From the NCBI RefSeq assembly GCF_034120055.1, contig NZ_CP139368.1, positions 1,302,001 to 1,366,000 of the forward strand: a stretch of 64,000 nt of DNA, in the 5' to 3' direction. Origin of the DNA: Microbacterium rhizosphaerae (GTDB taxonomy: Bacteria > Actinomycetota > Actinomycetes > Actinomycetales > Microbacteriaceae). The notes beneath the pieces are model-generated. The model was not told the DNA's origin. It made no database searches and was given only the letters and a program-made list of their open reading frames with translations. The position numbers and the translations under genes are program-made. Of the stretch, positions 52,432 through 63,286 are shown piece after piece (positions within the stretch are counted from its first letter, which is position 1; every line of letters begins with the position of its first letter).

Positions 52432-53328
52432 TCAGCGACGGCGACCGATACGCAGCTTCGAGGAGAGGCGCGCGCCTGCACGCCTGACGGTCTGCTGGAT
52501 GGAGTAGTAGCGGACCGTGTCCTCGATGTGCTTCGAGAGATAGAGAAGTCCGCCGATGCCGTTACGGTCTATGTATTCCTGCAGCGCGCGGTCTCGCACC
52601 ATACGATCGAACTGCATGTGATCGAGGCTCTCCCCGAAAACGCTGTTCGACGTGGGGCCCTTGGCATGCGGGCGCTGATGCCAGAAGGCGAGCGGCTCGT
52701 CGCCGACGAAGATGACGCGCCCGTGGCGGACGAGGCGCAGGTTGAACTCCCAATCGCCTACAGCCTTGAGGGCCGGATCATACCAGCCGATCTCGTCGTA
52801 AACGCTTCGCCGCACCACCAGCGCGATCGGCACAATCCGATTCGTCTGGAGCAGGTCGTACATCGTGACCATCTCCCCAGGTGGCACGAATGGCGCACGA
52901 CCGATCTCGGTCGTGCGATCGCCCTCCAGGCGCTCGAACACGATCTCCGTGCGGGCCGCGGCAGCGACGGCTCCCTCATCCGTATCGAGCGCGTCGACCA
53001 TAGCGGTCAGGAAGTCGGGCGCCCACGTGTCGTCGTCGTCGTGGACAACGACGAATTCGCCTCGCGCGCGTTGCGCGCCGAGGTTCGCCGCGGCCTCCAT
53101 TGAGCCGGTACCCCCTTCGACGTGGATGACGTCGAGCCGGCCCTCCCATTGCTTCTCGCGCTCCGTGACGAGTTCATCGACCGGCGCGTGGCGGCCGCCG
53201 TCGTTCACGACGATCGCCTCCCAGTCGGACATGGTCTGGGCCAGGATGTCGTCCAGTGCACGACGCAGAAGGGGAGCCCGATCCTTGGTCCTGATCACGA
53301 TGGTCACTCGCGGGCGACGCTCAAGCAT
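52432..53328 (-). CDS. glycosyltransferase family 2 (paralogue B)
   Basis: This 298-residue GT-A enzyme opens VTIVIRTKDRAPLLRRALDD and has IVVNDGGR, FVVVHDDDDTWAPDF and VGDWEFNLRLVRHG. It closely parallels the protein encoded at 47929-48954 along its full length, so the two are duplicates that have diverged in donor or acceptor. ATG at 53328 lacks a clear Shine-Dalgarno; a TACAAT box (minus strand, 53391-53396) is a candidate -10. It is the first gene of the minus-strand run of transferases and exporter genes. Confidence 0.9.
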   Translation of the reverse strand: MLERRPRVTIVIRTKDRAPLLRRALDDILAQTMSDWEAIVVNDGGRHAPVDELVTEREKQWEGRLDVIHVEGGTGSMEAAANLGAQRARGEFVVVHDDDDTWAPDFLTAMVDALDTDEGAVAAAARTEIVFERLEGDRTTEIGRAPFVPPGEMVTMYDLLQTNRIVPIALVVRRSVYDEIGWYDPALKAVGDWEFNLRLVRHGRVIFVGDEPLAFWHQRPHAKGPTSNSVFGESLDHMQFDRMVRDRALQEYIDRNGIGGLLYLSKHIEDTVRYYSIQQTVRRAGARLSSKLRIGRRR

Positions 53329-53390
53329 GTGGATTTAACCTTTGGGTGGGGTCCGGGGAAGTCACCCGCGCGCGACGGGCCCGATGAACG

Positions 53391-53396
53391 ATTGTA
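53391..53396 (-). promoter_or_regulatory. candidate -10 box upstream of glycosyltransferase run
   Basis: TACAAT on the minus strand, 63 bp upstream of the ATG at 53328. No good -35 at 16-18 bp, so confidence is limited. The rest of the 197-bp divergent gap shows nothing further except the Shine-Dalgarno of the plus-strand gene. Confidence 0.35.
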
Positions 53397-53525
53397 TGGG
53401 TGTTCGATCCGCGGCACCTGTGTGAGCTCTGAGCGCTGAGATACCCGGGCGGCGCATGACAGACGGCTCACAGCGCGCGTCCCCTAGGATTTCGTGGACA
53501 TGCCTGACTCCGGAGGACCCTGTTG

Positions 53526-55496
53526 ATGCCCTGGTTGACATTGCTCGCCGCCTCTGCTGCCGTGGTATTCGCCACGATCGTGCCCGGCCTGGCGGCTGGA
53601 CTCGTGCTGCGACTGCGTGGTCTCACGCTTTGGGCCCTGGCCGCACCGTTTGGCCTGTCCATCATTGCCGTCGCGAGCGTGATCCTCCCGTTCGTCCACG
53701 TCGAATGGTCCTTGTGGGCGGTCCTCGTGTTCGCCGTCGTCTCGATCGCGCTCGTCGCGGTGGTGCGCGTGCTGCTGCGTCGCTTCAATGGGCCTCGGCG
53801 CCAGCGGATCGAGCGCGCCAGCGGCTGGTGGACCGTCGGCGGACTCGCGGCGGCAGCGGTGGCGATAACGATCCAGGTCATTCTCTCGATCGGCGCACCG
53901 GGTGCGGTGTCTCAGACGTTCGACAACGTGTTCCACCTCGACGCCATCCGTTACATTCTCCAGACGCACGACGCATCGCCCCTGTGGATCGGAACGATGA
54001 CCAGCCCGCGCGGTGGTCTTCCCTTCTATCCCGATGCATGGCATGCGCTGGGCGCGCTGGTGGTGTCGGTGACGGGAGTCTCGATCCCGGTGGCGGCGAA
54101 CGCGATCACGGTGGTCTTCGCGGCTCTGGTCTGGCCAGCGGGTGCGGTGCTCCTCGCGCGGACGCTCTTCGGAAGCCGTCGCGCCGTGACCATCGGCGCG
54201 GCTGTCGCGGCATGTGCGCTTCCGGCCTTTCCGCTGCTGATGATTACGTACGGCGTTCTGTTCCCCTTCTTCCTCGGGTTGGCGGTGCTGCCCGCGGCGG
54301 TCGTGGCTGCGGTGCAATTGCTTCGGCTCGGACAGGATTGCGCGACCTATCCGAGGTGGGTGTGGATTGTGGTGGTGGTCGGATGCCTGCCCGGCCTCAC
54401 CCTGGCCCACCCGGGCGCCTTCATGGCGTGGCTCGCAATGGTGGCCGTGGCCGCGGTCGTGGCAGCAGCGTTCTACTTCGCGTCCCGCCCGCCACGGCGG
54501 GCGATGATCAGGACGTGGGTGGCCCTCGCCGTGTTCGCCGCACTCGCGGGCATTGCGCTGTGGGTGCTCCGCCCGCCGGACGCAGCACGGACGTGGCCCA
54601 TCGTGATGACCGTGGGGCAAGCGTTCGGCGAGGCGCTCACAGCTTCGATGTACTGGGCGCCTGTGTCGATCACGGCCGTGTTCCTGATCGTGGGCTTCGT
54701 CTACTCGATTCGGCTTCGCACCCGCAGTGCAGTGTTCGCGGCCTCCGCGTTCGCAATCGCGGGCGCCCTTTACATCATCTGCGCGTCACTTCCTTACTGG
54801 CGATTGCGCGACTTGTTCGTCGGCGCGTGGTACGACAACACGCCACGGCTGGCGGCAATCCTGCCGATGACCATTGTCCCTCTGGCGGCGTTCGGCATGG
54901 CGAAGGCGTGGGACTTCGTGGTCCGCCTGCTCAGCCGGAGAGATGAGTCACCGTCCCGGACTTCTGTGCCCCGGCCCGCCGTGCGCGGGATCGCCGCGGT
55001 AGCGGGTCTTCTGGTCATCATCGGGTGGACGCAATGGTCGATGCGCGATGCCGTCAATGGAGCTAACTTCACGTACGCCGCGACGAGCACCGCGCCCCTG
55101 CTCACTGCGGAGGAATTGGCGCTCATCCAACGCGTTGACAAGAACGTGCCCGCGAACGCGATCATCGCCGGGAGCCCGTGGACCGGCACTTCGCTCGTTT
55201 ACGCCTTGGCCGATCGGCGGGTTCTGATGCCGCACATCTTCACCGACACCACGAAGGACACGGACCTCATCAACACGCATCTGAGGGATGCGACCCCCGG
55301 CAGCGCGGTGTGCAAGGCGGTCGAGCGCGAGCACGTCCGATACGTGCTGGACTTCGGAACGCAGGAAGTCCATGGCGCGCACCACGACTTCGGCGGCGTC
55401 AGCGACCTACAGGGGTCACCCGCTGTCCGTCTGATCGACAGTCAGGGCAAGAACGCGCGCCTCTATCAGATCATCGGCTGCGGAGAGGCGCGGTGA
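53526..55496 (+). CDS. polytopic membrane protein, DUF6541-like
   Basis: This 656-residue protein has twelve or more predicted transmembrane segments in the first 500 residues and a soluble C-terminal domain of about 150 residues (TAEELALIQRVDKNVPANAI, then AGSPWTGTSLVYALADRRVL). The layout of helices plus a terminal domain, and FDNVFHLDAIRYILQTHDAS after helix 4, recalls membrane glycosyltransferase-like (GT-C) proteins of the DUF6541 group found in mycolata and relatives. A polyprenyl-sugar-dependent transferase role is a guess. ATG 53526 has GGAGGA 8 nt upstream; TTG 53523 is possible. Confidence 0.78.
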   Translation: MPWLTLLAASAAVVFATIVPGLAAGLVLRLRGLTLWALAAPFGLSIIAVASVILPFVHVEWSLWAVLVFAVVSIALVAVVRVLLRRFNGPRRQRIERASGWWTVGGLAAAAVAITIQVILSIGAPGAVSQTFDNVFHLDAIRYILQTHDASPLWIGTMTSPRGGLPFYPDAWHALGALVVSVTGVSIPVAANAITVVFAALVWPAGAVLLARTLFGSRRAVTIGAAVAACALPAFPLLMITYGVLFPFFLGLAVLPAAVVAAVQLLRLGQDCATYPRWVWIVVVVGCLPGLTLAHPGAFMAWLAMVAVAAVVAAAFYFASRPPRRAMIRTWVALAVFAALAGIALWVLRPPDAARTWPIVMTVGQAFGEALTASMYWAPVSITAVFLIVGFVYSIRLRTRSAVFAASAFAIAGALYIICASLPYWRLRDLFVGAWYDNTPRLAAILPMTIVPLAAFGMAKAWDFVVRLLSRRDESPSRTSVPRPAVRGIAAVAGLLVIIGWTQWSMRDAVNGANFTYAATSTAPLLTAEELALIQRVDKNVPANAIIAGSPWTGTSLVYALADRRVLMPHIFTDTTKDTDLINTHLRDATPGSAVCKAVEREHVRYVLDFGTQEVHGAHHDFGGVSDLQGSPAVRLIDSQGKNARLYQIIGCGEAR

Positions 55497-55509
55497 CGAG
55501 CCGAGAGCG

Positions 55510-56916
55510 CTATTCAGCGAGATAAGCGCGCAGAGATGCTTCGGCATGGGGAGAATCGAACCCTGCGCTCGCGATCTTCGCGAGGTCGAGCACGCTGTTG
55601 CGCGGACGCGGGGCGACCGGTCCCGCAGCCGACGCGTAGTACTCTTCGGTCGACACGCCGGTGACCCGCGCGGGATCGTGTCCGGTCAGCTCGAACACGG
55701 TGCGGGCGATGTCGGCCCACGAGGTCGGCTCGCCGCCACCCGTGAGGTTGTAGATGCCGTACGGAGCGCCGGACCGTACGAGATGGACGATCCCTCGCGC
55801 GAGGTCGTCCGTGAAGGTGAGGCGGCCGATCTGATCGTCGACCACCCTCGGGTCGATGCCGCGCTCGGCGAGCGAGGCCATCGTGCGAACGAAGTTCTTC
55901 CCTTCGCCGATGACCCATGAGGTCCGGACGATGTAGTGCTTCGGAGCGGTTGCGACCGCCGCGTCGCCGGCCGCCTTCGTCTGTCCGTAGACGCCGAGCG
56001 GGCACACGGAGTCATCCTCGCGATACGGGCGGTCCAGCGTGCCGTCGAAGACGTAGTCGCTCGAGATGTGCACGAGCGTCACGCCGTTCTGTGCCGCGAC
56101 GCGCGCGAGCGCCGCGACTCCGGTGACGTTGGCGGTCCAGGCATCCACCCGTCCCTCAGGCGTCTCAGCGAGATCGACCGCGGTGTACGCGCCGGCGTTG
56201 ATGATCGTGTCGTACTCGCGCCAGCGGCGCGCACGCGAGAGGTTCGAGGAGAGGTCGAGGTCGGCGCGTGCGGCGTACTCGATGTACGCAGCATCCCCGA
56301 GTTCCGCGCGAAGAGCACGACCGAGCTGGCCGTTCGATCCGACCACGAGCGTCTTGCGCGGCGCAATGGGCGTCACGTCCGCGATCCTCGGATGCGCGAG
56401 GTCTTTCGCAGAGATCTCGACATCCGAGAGCGGTATCGGCCACGCGATGGCGGCTGTTTCGTCGGCGAGGTTCAGGAATGTGTAGGCAGCCTCGGGCGAC
56501 CAGTGGTCGTTCACCAGGTACGTGTATGCGGTGTCGGGCTCGAGCGTCTGGTAGGCGTTGCCCACGCCGCGCGGGACGAAGATCGCCCGCGACGGGTCGA
56601 TCTCGGCCGTGAAGACCGCCCCGAACGTCGGGCCCTCGCGCAGGTCGACCCACGCGCCGAAGATGCGCCCGGTCGCCACCGAGACCCACTTGTCCCACGG
56701 CTCGGCGTGGATGCCACGGGTCGTGCCGACGGCGTCGTTGAACGAGATGTTGTTCTGCACGGGGCCGAAGTCATCGAGCCCGAGCACGGTCATCTTCTCG
56801 CGCTGCCAGTTCTCCTTGAACCACCCGCGGCTGTCGCCGTGGACGGGAAGCTCCCAGAGCACGAGACCGGGAATGCCGGTCTCGACGGGTCCGAGCTGCT
56901 TGCCGAACTCCGTCAT
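55510..56916 (-). CDS. rmlCD: fused dTDP-4-dehydrorhamnose 3,5-epimerase and reductase
   Basis: This 468-residue protein fuses two steps of dTDP-L-rhamnose synthesis. Residues 1-185 are the RmlC epimerase, a cupin (ELPVHGDSRGWFKENWQRE, TTRGIHAEPWDKWVSVATG with the conserved His, FVPRGVGNAYQTLEPDTAY). Residues 190-468 are RmlD: LVVGSNGQLGRALRAELG, VHISSDYVFDGTLDRPY and the YxxxK motif in YGQTKAAGD. Elsewhere the two are separate polypeptides. ATG at 56916 has GAAGGG upstream; the adjacent GTG at 56919 is an alternative. It is likely transcribed separately from gmd-rmd, after a 130-bp gap. Confidence 0.9.
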   Translation of the reverse strand: MTEFGKQLGPVETGIPGLVLWELPVHGDSRGWFKENWQREKMTVLGLDDFGPVQNNISFNDAVGTTRGIHAEPWDKWVSVATGRIFGAWVDLREGPTFGAVFTAEIDPSRAIFVPRGVGNAYQTLEPDTAYTYLVNDHWSPEAAYTFLNLADETAAIAWPIPLSDVEISAKDLAHPRIADVTPIAPRKTLVVGSNGQLGRALRAELGDAAYIEYAARADLDLSSNLSRARRWREYDTIINAGAYTAVDLAETPEGRVDAWTANVTGVAALARVAAQNGVTLVHISSDYVFDGTLDRPYREDDSVCPLGVYGQTKAAGDAAVATAPKHYIVRTSWVIGEGKNFVRTMASLAERGIDPRVVDDQIGRLTFTDDLARGIVHLVRSGAPYGIYNLTGGGEPTSWADIARTVFELTGHDPARVTGVSTEEYYASAAGPVAPRPRNSVLDLAKIASAGFDSPHAEASLRAYLAE

Positions 56917-57046
56917 CACTGGCCCTTCGCGCTGTGGAAACTGCTATGGGACCTGACGGGGAGCATGAATCCGTTCACTCGTCAATCTTCTCAGGTGAAG
57001 CCGAGACAGGTGGTGGTCGGGGGGCCGGGCGTGTGCGCGTGATGCT

Positions 57047-57967
57047 TCAGACGCTCGCCGACACCGCGTCGGCGATCGTCTGGGCGAAGGGGATGGTCGG
57101 GTGCCATCCGACATCGGCTGCGATGCGTTCGGCGCGTCCGACGATGATGGCTGGATCGGTGGCCCGAATCTTCTCGTCCTCGGTGATCAGACGTGGGGTG
57201 GCGATGGCAAGGCACGCGCAGAGCATCTCGAGGATCTCCTCACCCGATCGCGAGACGCCCGAGGCGACGTTGTAGACGTCGTGGTCGAGGGTGAGCGCCG
57301 ATGCGAGTGACAGATACGCACGCACGACATCGCGCACGTCGGTGTAGTCGCGCCGCGTTGCGAGGTTCCCCACTCGGAGCACATCGCTGTCGCCCAGACT
57401 CTTGAGCCGCACGAGCAGGTCCGGCACGAGAAACCCGGAACTCTGTCCGGGTCCTATGTGGTTGAACGGTCGCGCGACGACGATGTCCAGACCCCGTCGA
57501 CGGTAATAGGCGACCTGATTCTCCACCAGCACCTTGCTCACGACATACGGCGATGTGAAGGCCACCGGGTCAGTCTCCGCGCGCAACGGATCTTCGTCGT
57601 TCGGCGCGTACACGGCGCCCGAGCTGACGACCACCACACGAGGTGCGGTCCCGGCTCGCAGCAGCGCCTCGCACATCTTCGTGACCATCGCGCTGTTCGA
57701 CGAGATGTATCTCTGCGGATGATCGAACGACGGGCCTACAGCCGCGAGACCCGCGAGATGGACGATCGGCTCGTCGAGCGGAGCTTCTCGAGGCCACTCC
57801 GATCGCAGGTCCACCGCTGCGTGCCCGCCCAGCCACGGAAGGAGCGCCGCATCGCTGATCGGCGCGCGGGCGATGCCGAAGACATCGAGGCCGGCATCCG
57901 CGGCCGCATGCGCGAGGTGGCGCCCGACGAACCCGTCGACGCCGGTGATGACCAGACGCCCGGTCAT
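57047..57967 (-). CDS. rmd: GDP-4-keto-6-deoxy-D-mannose reductase-like (GDP-D-rhamnose synthesis)
   Basis: This 306-residue short-chain dehydrogenase has the NAD motif LVITGVDGFVGRHLAHAA, an SSGAVYAP active-site strand and YVVSKVLVENQVAYYRRRG with the YxxxK pair, then RPFNHIGPGQSSGFL. That last segment and the genomic pairing with gmd indicate Rmd, which reduces GDP-4-keto-6-deoxy-D-mannose to GDP-D-rhamnose. The ATG at 57967 overlaps the gmd stop (ATGA), so the two enzymes are co-translated. A fucose-forming epimerase/reductase is less likely on sequence length. Confidence 0.85.
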   Translation of the reverse strand: MTGRLVITGVDGFVGRHLAHAAADAGLDVFGIARAPISDAALLPWLGGHAAVDLRSEWPREAPLDEPIVHLAGLAAVGPSFDHPQRYISSNSAMVTKMCEALLRAGTAPRVVVVSSGAVYAPNDEDPLRAETDPVAFTSPYVVSKVLVENQVAYYRRRGLDIVVARPFNHIGPGQSSGFLVPDLLVRLKSLGDSDVLRVGNLATRRDYTDVRDVVRAYLSLASALTLDHDVYNVASGVSRSGEEILEMLCACLAIATPRLITEDEKIRATDPAIIVGRAERIAADVGWHPTIPFAQTIADAVSASV

Positions 57968-58968
57968 GCGAGCGCGCGCTGCATCCTCGCCAGCTTCAGG
58001 TCGTGCTCGACCATCAGCCGCACCAGCTCGGGGAAGTCCACCCGGCGCTTCCAACCGAGGACCCGCTCGGCCTTGCTCGGGTCACCGAGCAGGATGTCGA
58101 CCTCCGTGGGGCGCATGTGCGTCGGATTCTGGATCACATAGGGCCGCCAGTCGTCGATGCCGACCTCCGCGAATGCCAAGGTCAGGAACTCCTCGATCGA
58201 GTGCGTCTCGCCGGTCGCGAGAACGAAGTCGTCGGGCTCGTCATGCTGGAGAATCTTCCACATGCCTTCGACGAAGTCGCCTGCGTAACCCCAGTCGCGT
58301 TTCGGCCAGAGGTCGCCGAGTTCGATATTCGCCTGCAGGCCGAGCTTGATGCGTGCGACGCCGTGGGTGATCTTGCGCGTGACGAACTCGAGGCCGCGCC
58401 GCTCGCCCTCGTGGTTGAAGAGGATCCCGCAGGAAACGAACATGCCGTACGCCTCGCGGTAGTTGCGCGCGATCCAGTGTCCATATAGCTTGGCGACCCC
58501 ATAAGGGCTGCGGGGATGGAAGAGGGAGTCCTCGTTGTAGCCTGCCCCGGGCCTGTTGTAGTCGAGGCCGCCGAACATCTCCGAGGTCGACGCCTGGTAG
58601 ATGCGAGTCGACTGATCCCGGCCGGTCACTCGGACGGCCTCGAGGACGTTGAGCACGCCCGTGGCCGTCACATCCGCAGTGAGCGTCGGGTTCTTGAAGG
58701 AATACCCGACGTGACTGATCGCCGCCAGGTTGTAGAGCTCGTGGGGGTTCGAGACCTCCACCGCGCGGATCAACGATGTGGGGTCCGTCAGGTCGCCTTC
58801 GATCAGGGTGAGATTGGGCATCTCGGCTTCGAGTGCGGCGCGCCGCGGGTTGTTCTGGCCGCGGATGAGGCCGTAGACCTCGTAGCCCTTTTCGTGGAGC
58901 TGCAGCGCCAGATGACCGCCATCCTGTCCGGTGATGCCTGTGATGAGAGCGCGGCGCGCTTCTGCCAT
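57964..58968 (-). CDS. gmd: GDP-mannose 4,6-dehydratase
   Basis: This 334-residue enzyme converts GDP-D-mannose into GDP-4-keto-6-deoxy-D-mannose. ALITGITGQDGGHLALQLHE, IYQASTSEMFGGLDYNRPG (the catalytic Ser/Thr and Glu), SPYGVAKLYGHWIARNYRE with the YxxxK motif and FNHEGERRGLEFVTRKI are diagnostic of Gmd. The length fits the family. Its product is passed to the Rmd-like reductase just downstream. It begins 36 bp after rmlB ends, on the same strand. Confidence 0.93.
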   Translation of the reverse strand: MAEARRALITGITGQDGGHLALQLHEKGYEVYGLIRGQNNPRRAALEAEMPNLTLIEGDLTDPTSLIRAVEVSNPHELYNLAAISHVGYSFKNPTLTADVTATGVLNVLEAVRVTGRDQSTRIYQASTSEMFGGLDYNRPGAGYNEDSLFHPRSPYGVAKLYGHWIARNYREAYGMFVSCGILFNHEGERRGLEFVTRKITHGVARIKLGLQANIELGDLWPKRDWGYAGDFVEGMWKILQHDEPDDFVLATGETHSIEEFLTLAFAEVGIDDWRPYVIQNPTHMRPTEVDILLGDPSKAERVLGWKRRVDFPELVRLMVEHDLKLARMQRALA

Positions 58969-59004
58969 GTCGTCCTCCAGATCTCGCGACGTCGCCGGGA
59001 TCGT

Positions 59005-60872
<1,868 letters not shown>

Positions 60873-60923
60873 CCGTCAATCCTGCCATATGCGTTCAGAG
60901 GCCTCTTGTAGGCTTGTCGGACC

Positions 60924-61667
60924 ATGCCACTGCCTCCCGAGACGACGCTCATCATCGTTCCAGCGTGGAACGAGGAGCGGAACGTCGGGAATACCGTCGC
61001 AGAGATCCTTGAGGCCCATCCTGAGTACGACGTCGTCGTTGTCGACGACGGCTCATGGGACTCCACCGCCGCGGTTGCGCGTGACGCGGGCGCCTCTGTG
61101 CTCTCCTTGCCGTTCAACCTGGGCGTCGGCGGTGCCATGCGCACGGGCTTCGCGTACGCCCACCGGAACGGCTACCGGCGCGCCATCCAGGTGGATGCCG
61201 ACGGGCAGCACAACCCGGAGGACATTGAGAAGGTGCTGGCGGGGCTCGAGACCGCCGACATCTCGATCGGGGCCCGCTTCGACGGCGTCGGCGACTACGA
61301 CGTGCGCGGCCCGCGCCGCTGGGCGATGCGGTTCCTCGCGTCCGTCCTGACGAGGGTCGCCCGCGTGCGGCTGACCGACGTGACGAGCGGATTCCGTGCG
61401 GCCGGACCGCGCGCGATCGAGCAGTACGTGAGGTACTACCCCGCCGAGTACTTCGGTGACACCCTCGACTCGCTGGTGGCGGCCTGTCATGCAGGCCTCA
61501 CCGTCACCCAGGTGCCTGTCGCGATGCGCTCGCGTGTTCACGGACGCCCGAGCCAGGGGACGATCGGGTCGATGGTCTACCTGCTGCGAGCCCTCTTCGC
61601 GCTGGGGCTCGCCGTCATGCGCCGACCTGTGCGAGGCGGACACAGGTCGGAAGGAGTGGCGGCATGA
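60924..61667 (+). CDS. glycosyltransferase family 2, polyprenyl-phosphate type
   Basis: This 247-residue GT-A enzyme shows TLIIVPAWNEERNVGNTVAE, YDVVVVDDGSWDSTAAVARD, FNLGVGGAMRTGFAYAHRN and the metal site QVDADGQHNPEDIEKVL, as in dolichol-phosphate mannose synthase-type transferases (GT2 subfamily without membrane anchor). A probable substrate is a nucleotide sugar transferred to polyprenyl phosphate; the acceptor is unknown. It is divergent from rmlA. ATG 60924 follows a TAGGCT box by 9 nt. Its end overlaps the DUF2304 gene (ATGA). Confidence 0.9.
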   Translation: MPLPPETTLIIVPAWNEERNVGNTVAEILEAHPEYDVVVVDDGSWDSTAAVARDAGASVLSLPFNLGVGGAMRTGFAYAHRNGYRRAIQVDADGQHNPEDIEKVLAGLETADISIGARFDGVGDYDVRGPRRWAMRFLASVLTRVARVRLTDVTSGFRAAGPRAIEQYVRYYPAEYFGDTLDSLVAACHAGLTVTQVPVAMRSRVHGRPSQGTIGSMVYLLRALFALGLAVMRRPVRGGHRSEGVAA

Positions 61668-62080
61668 TCGTCGTCGGTGGAATCATCCTGGCGGCGGTCA
61701 TCATCGTTCTGGTCTTCTGGATGCTGCTCACGCGCAAGCTGCGCGAGAAATACGCGGCCCTGTGGCTGATCATCGGTCTCGGGGTCCTGATCCTCGGCCT
61801 GTTCCCGAAGCTGCTGCTGTGGCTCACGGCCGCCCTCGGCGTTCAGCTACCGTCGAACCTGATCTTCTCGATGGCGATCCTGCTGCTGCTCGGTGTCGGA
61901 CTGCACCTGTCGTGGGAGCTGTCCCAGGCGGAGGACGAGATCCGCCGTCTGGCGGAGGAGTCGGCCATCGCCCGCACCGAGATCCAGTCCCTGAAGGCGC
62001 GGCTCGACGCCCTGGAGGAGCGCGACCTCTCCGCACGATCCGATCAGCCGGACGACGCGGGCTCCGACGGCGGCAGCTGA
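61664..62080 (+). CDS. DUF2304 family small membrane protein
   Basis: This 138-residue protein has three transmembrane segments (about 1-20, 35-60 and 68-85: IVVGGIILAAVIIVLVFW, then LWLIIGLGVLILGLFPKLLL) and a C-terminal coiled-coil-prone tail (RTEIQSLKARLDALEERD). DUF2304 proteins occur beside GT2 transferases in many actinobacteria and archaea and may help anchor or regulate them; their function is not proven. The ATG at 61664 overlaps the transferase stop. The 3' end overlaps the convergent flippase gene by 37 bp. Confidence 0.87.
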   Translation: MIVVGGIILAAVIIVLVFWMLLTRKLREKYAALWLIIGLGVLILGLFPKLLLWLTAALGVQLPSNLIFSMAILLLLGVGLHLSWELSQAEDEIRRLAEESAIARTEIQSLKARLDALEERDLSARSDQPDDAGSDGGS

Positions 62081-63273
62081 GCGAGCATGCGTCTCAGCAC
62101 GAGTGCCTGGTAGATCCCCACAACGAGTTCTGAGACGGCGACGGCCGCGGCGACGAGCGGCAGGCTGTGCAGCGCTGCGCCGATCACCATCAGGGGAACC
62201 CCGACGACCGCGGCGATGATCGAGCCACGCGCGACGTATCGGATGCCGCCGAGCAGGGTCAGGCATGCGTAGCCGATCAGCGCCGAGCACGCGATCGCCG
62301 CGAACGCGACGCCGAGCGGGATGCTAACCGCGGGCGGGACGTGGATGACGCCGCCGCTCAGGATGTCGGATGCGAGCGGGCTCAGGGCGGCAAGGAGCGT
62401 GCCGCCGAGGAGTCCGGCGCCGAGACCCGCGAGCGCGGCTTTGCGGGCCCGCGCGGGGATCTCGGCAGGCCCCGCCTCCGGCACCCATCCCTGGAAGAAC
62501 TGTTGGAACGGGGACAGGGCGACGGAGGCGAACTTGAACAGCCGATCGGCCACCGCATATGTCGGGGCGAGGGGCGCGGCGAGCGCTTGGACCATCAGCA
62601 GGGGACTGGACACATAGAGCGTCGTCACGAGCGACGACGTGACGGCGTGACGCTGGCCGGCGAGGGTGCGGCCCATGCGCCGGATGCTGAGCGGCTCGGT
62701 TCGGTTCGAGCGGTGAGTCAAGACGACGACCGTGAGTTCCGCGACGATCGCGCCAAGGTAGCCCGCTGCCTGTGCGCACAGGAACCAGAGCGCGCTGTGC
62801 GTGAGCGCGGCGAGAACCAGACCGGCGAGGGTGCCCACGACGGTCGGCAGGGTATTGAGAAGGAAGAGACGATCGGGTCGCGCTTCGCCCACGAAGTACC
62901 AGGGAGATGCGACATACGCGAGGAGGTACGTGAAGCTGCCCGTGGACGCGAGCGCGACATCGCCGTGGAGCAGGGCGGTTGCGACAACCGACATAGCGAG
63001 GCCGCAGACGGCATAGAGACACACGCGCGTCGCTGTGGCCTCTCGCAGGAGTCCCGGACGCGCGGATCGTTCGGCTGCGGCGATGGTCGACGGGCCCGTG
63101 ACACCCCAACCGAAAGCGACGAGAACTCCGAAGATGCCGGCGAGGGTCTGCAGCACGACCAGCGAACCCCACATGGTCTCGCCGATCGAGGAGATCAGCA
63201 TGGGGATAGTGAGCAGGCCCACGATCGTCACGAGCCCCACGGAGGCGACGAAGGCGAGGAGTCTTCTGTACAC
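62044..63273 (-). CDS. Wzx/MATE-like polysaccharide flippase
   Basis: This 409-residue membrane protein has about twelve transmembrane segments. FVASVGLVTIVGLLTIPMLI, LVAFGWGVTGPSTIAAAERS and a second half with TLYVSSPLLMVQALAAPLAP and FKFASVALSPFQQFFQGWVP follow the pattern of polysaccharide biosynthesis (Wzx) proteins, which move undecaprenyl-linked repeat units across the membrane. It may be an alternative route beside the ABC exporter. ATG at 63273 lies 13 bp from the next gene on the same strand. Its 3' end overlaps DUF2304 coding sequence. Confidence 0.85.
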   Translation of the reverse strand: MYRRLLAFVASVGLVTIVGLLTIPMLISSIGETMWGSLVVLQTLAGIFGVLVAFGWGVTGPSTIAAAERSARPGLLREATATRVCLYAVCGLAMSVVATALLHGDVALASTGSFTYLLAYVASPWYFVGEARPDRLFLLNTLPTVVGTLAGLVLAALTHSALWFLCAQAAGYLGAIVAELTVVVLTHRSNRTEPLSIRRMGRTLAGQRHAVTSSLVTTLYVSSPLLMVQALAAPLAPTYAVADRLFKFASVALSPFQQFFQGWVPEAGPAEIPARARKAALAGLGAGLLGGTLLAALSPLASDILSGGVIHVPPAVSIPLGVAFAAIACSALIGYACLTLLGGIRYVARGSIIAAVVGVPLMVIGAALHSLPLVAAAVAVSELVVGIYQALVLRRMLAQLPPSEPASSG

Positions 63274-63286
63274 GGCGCCCTCCCGA

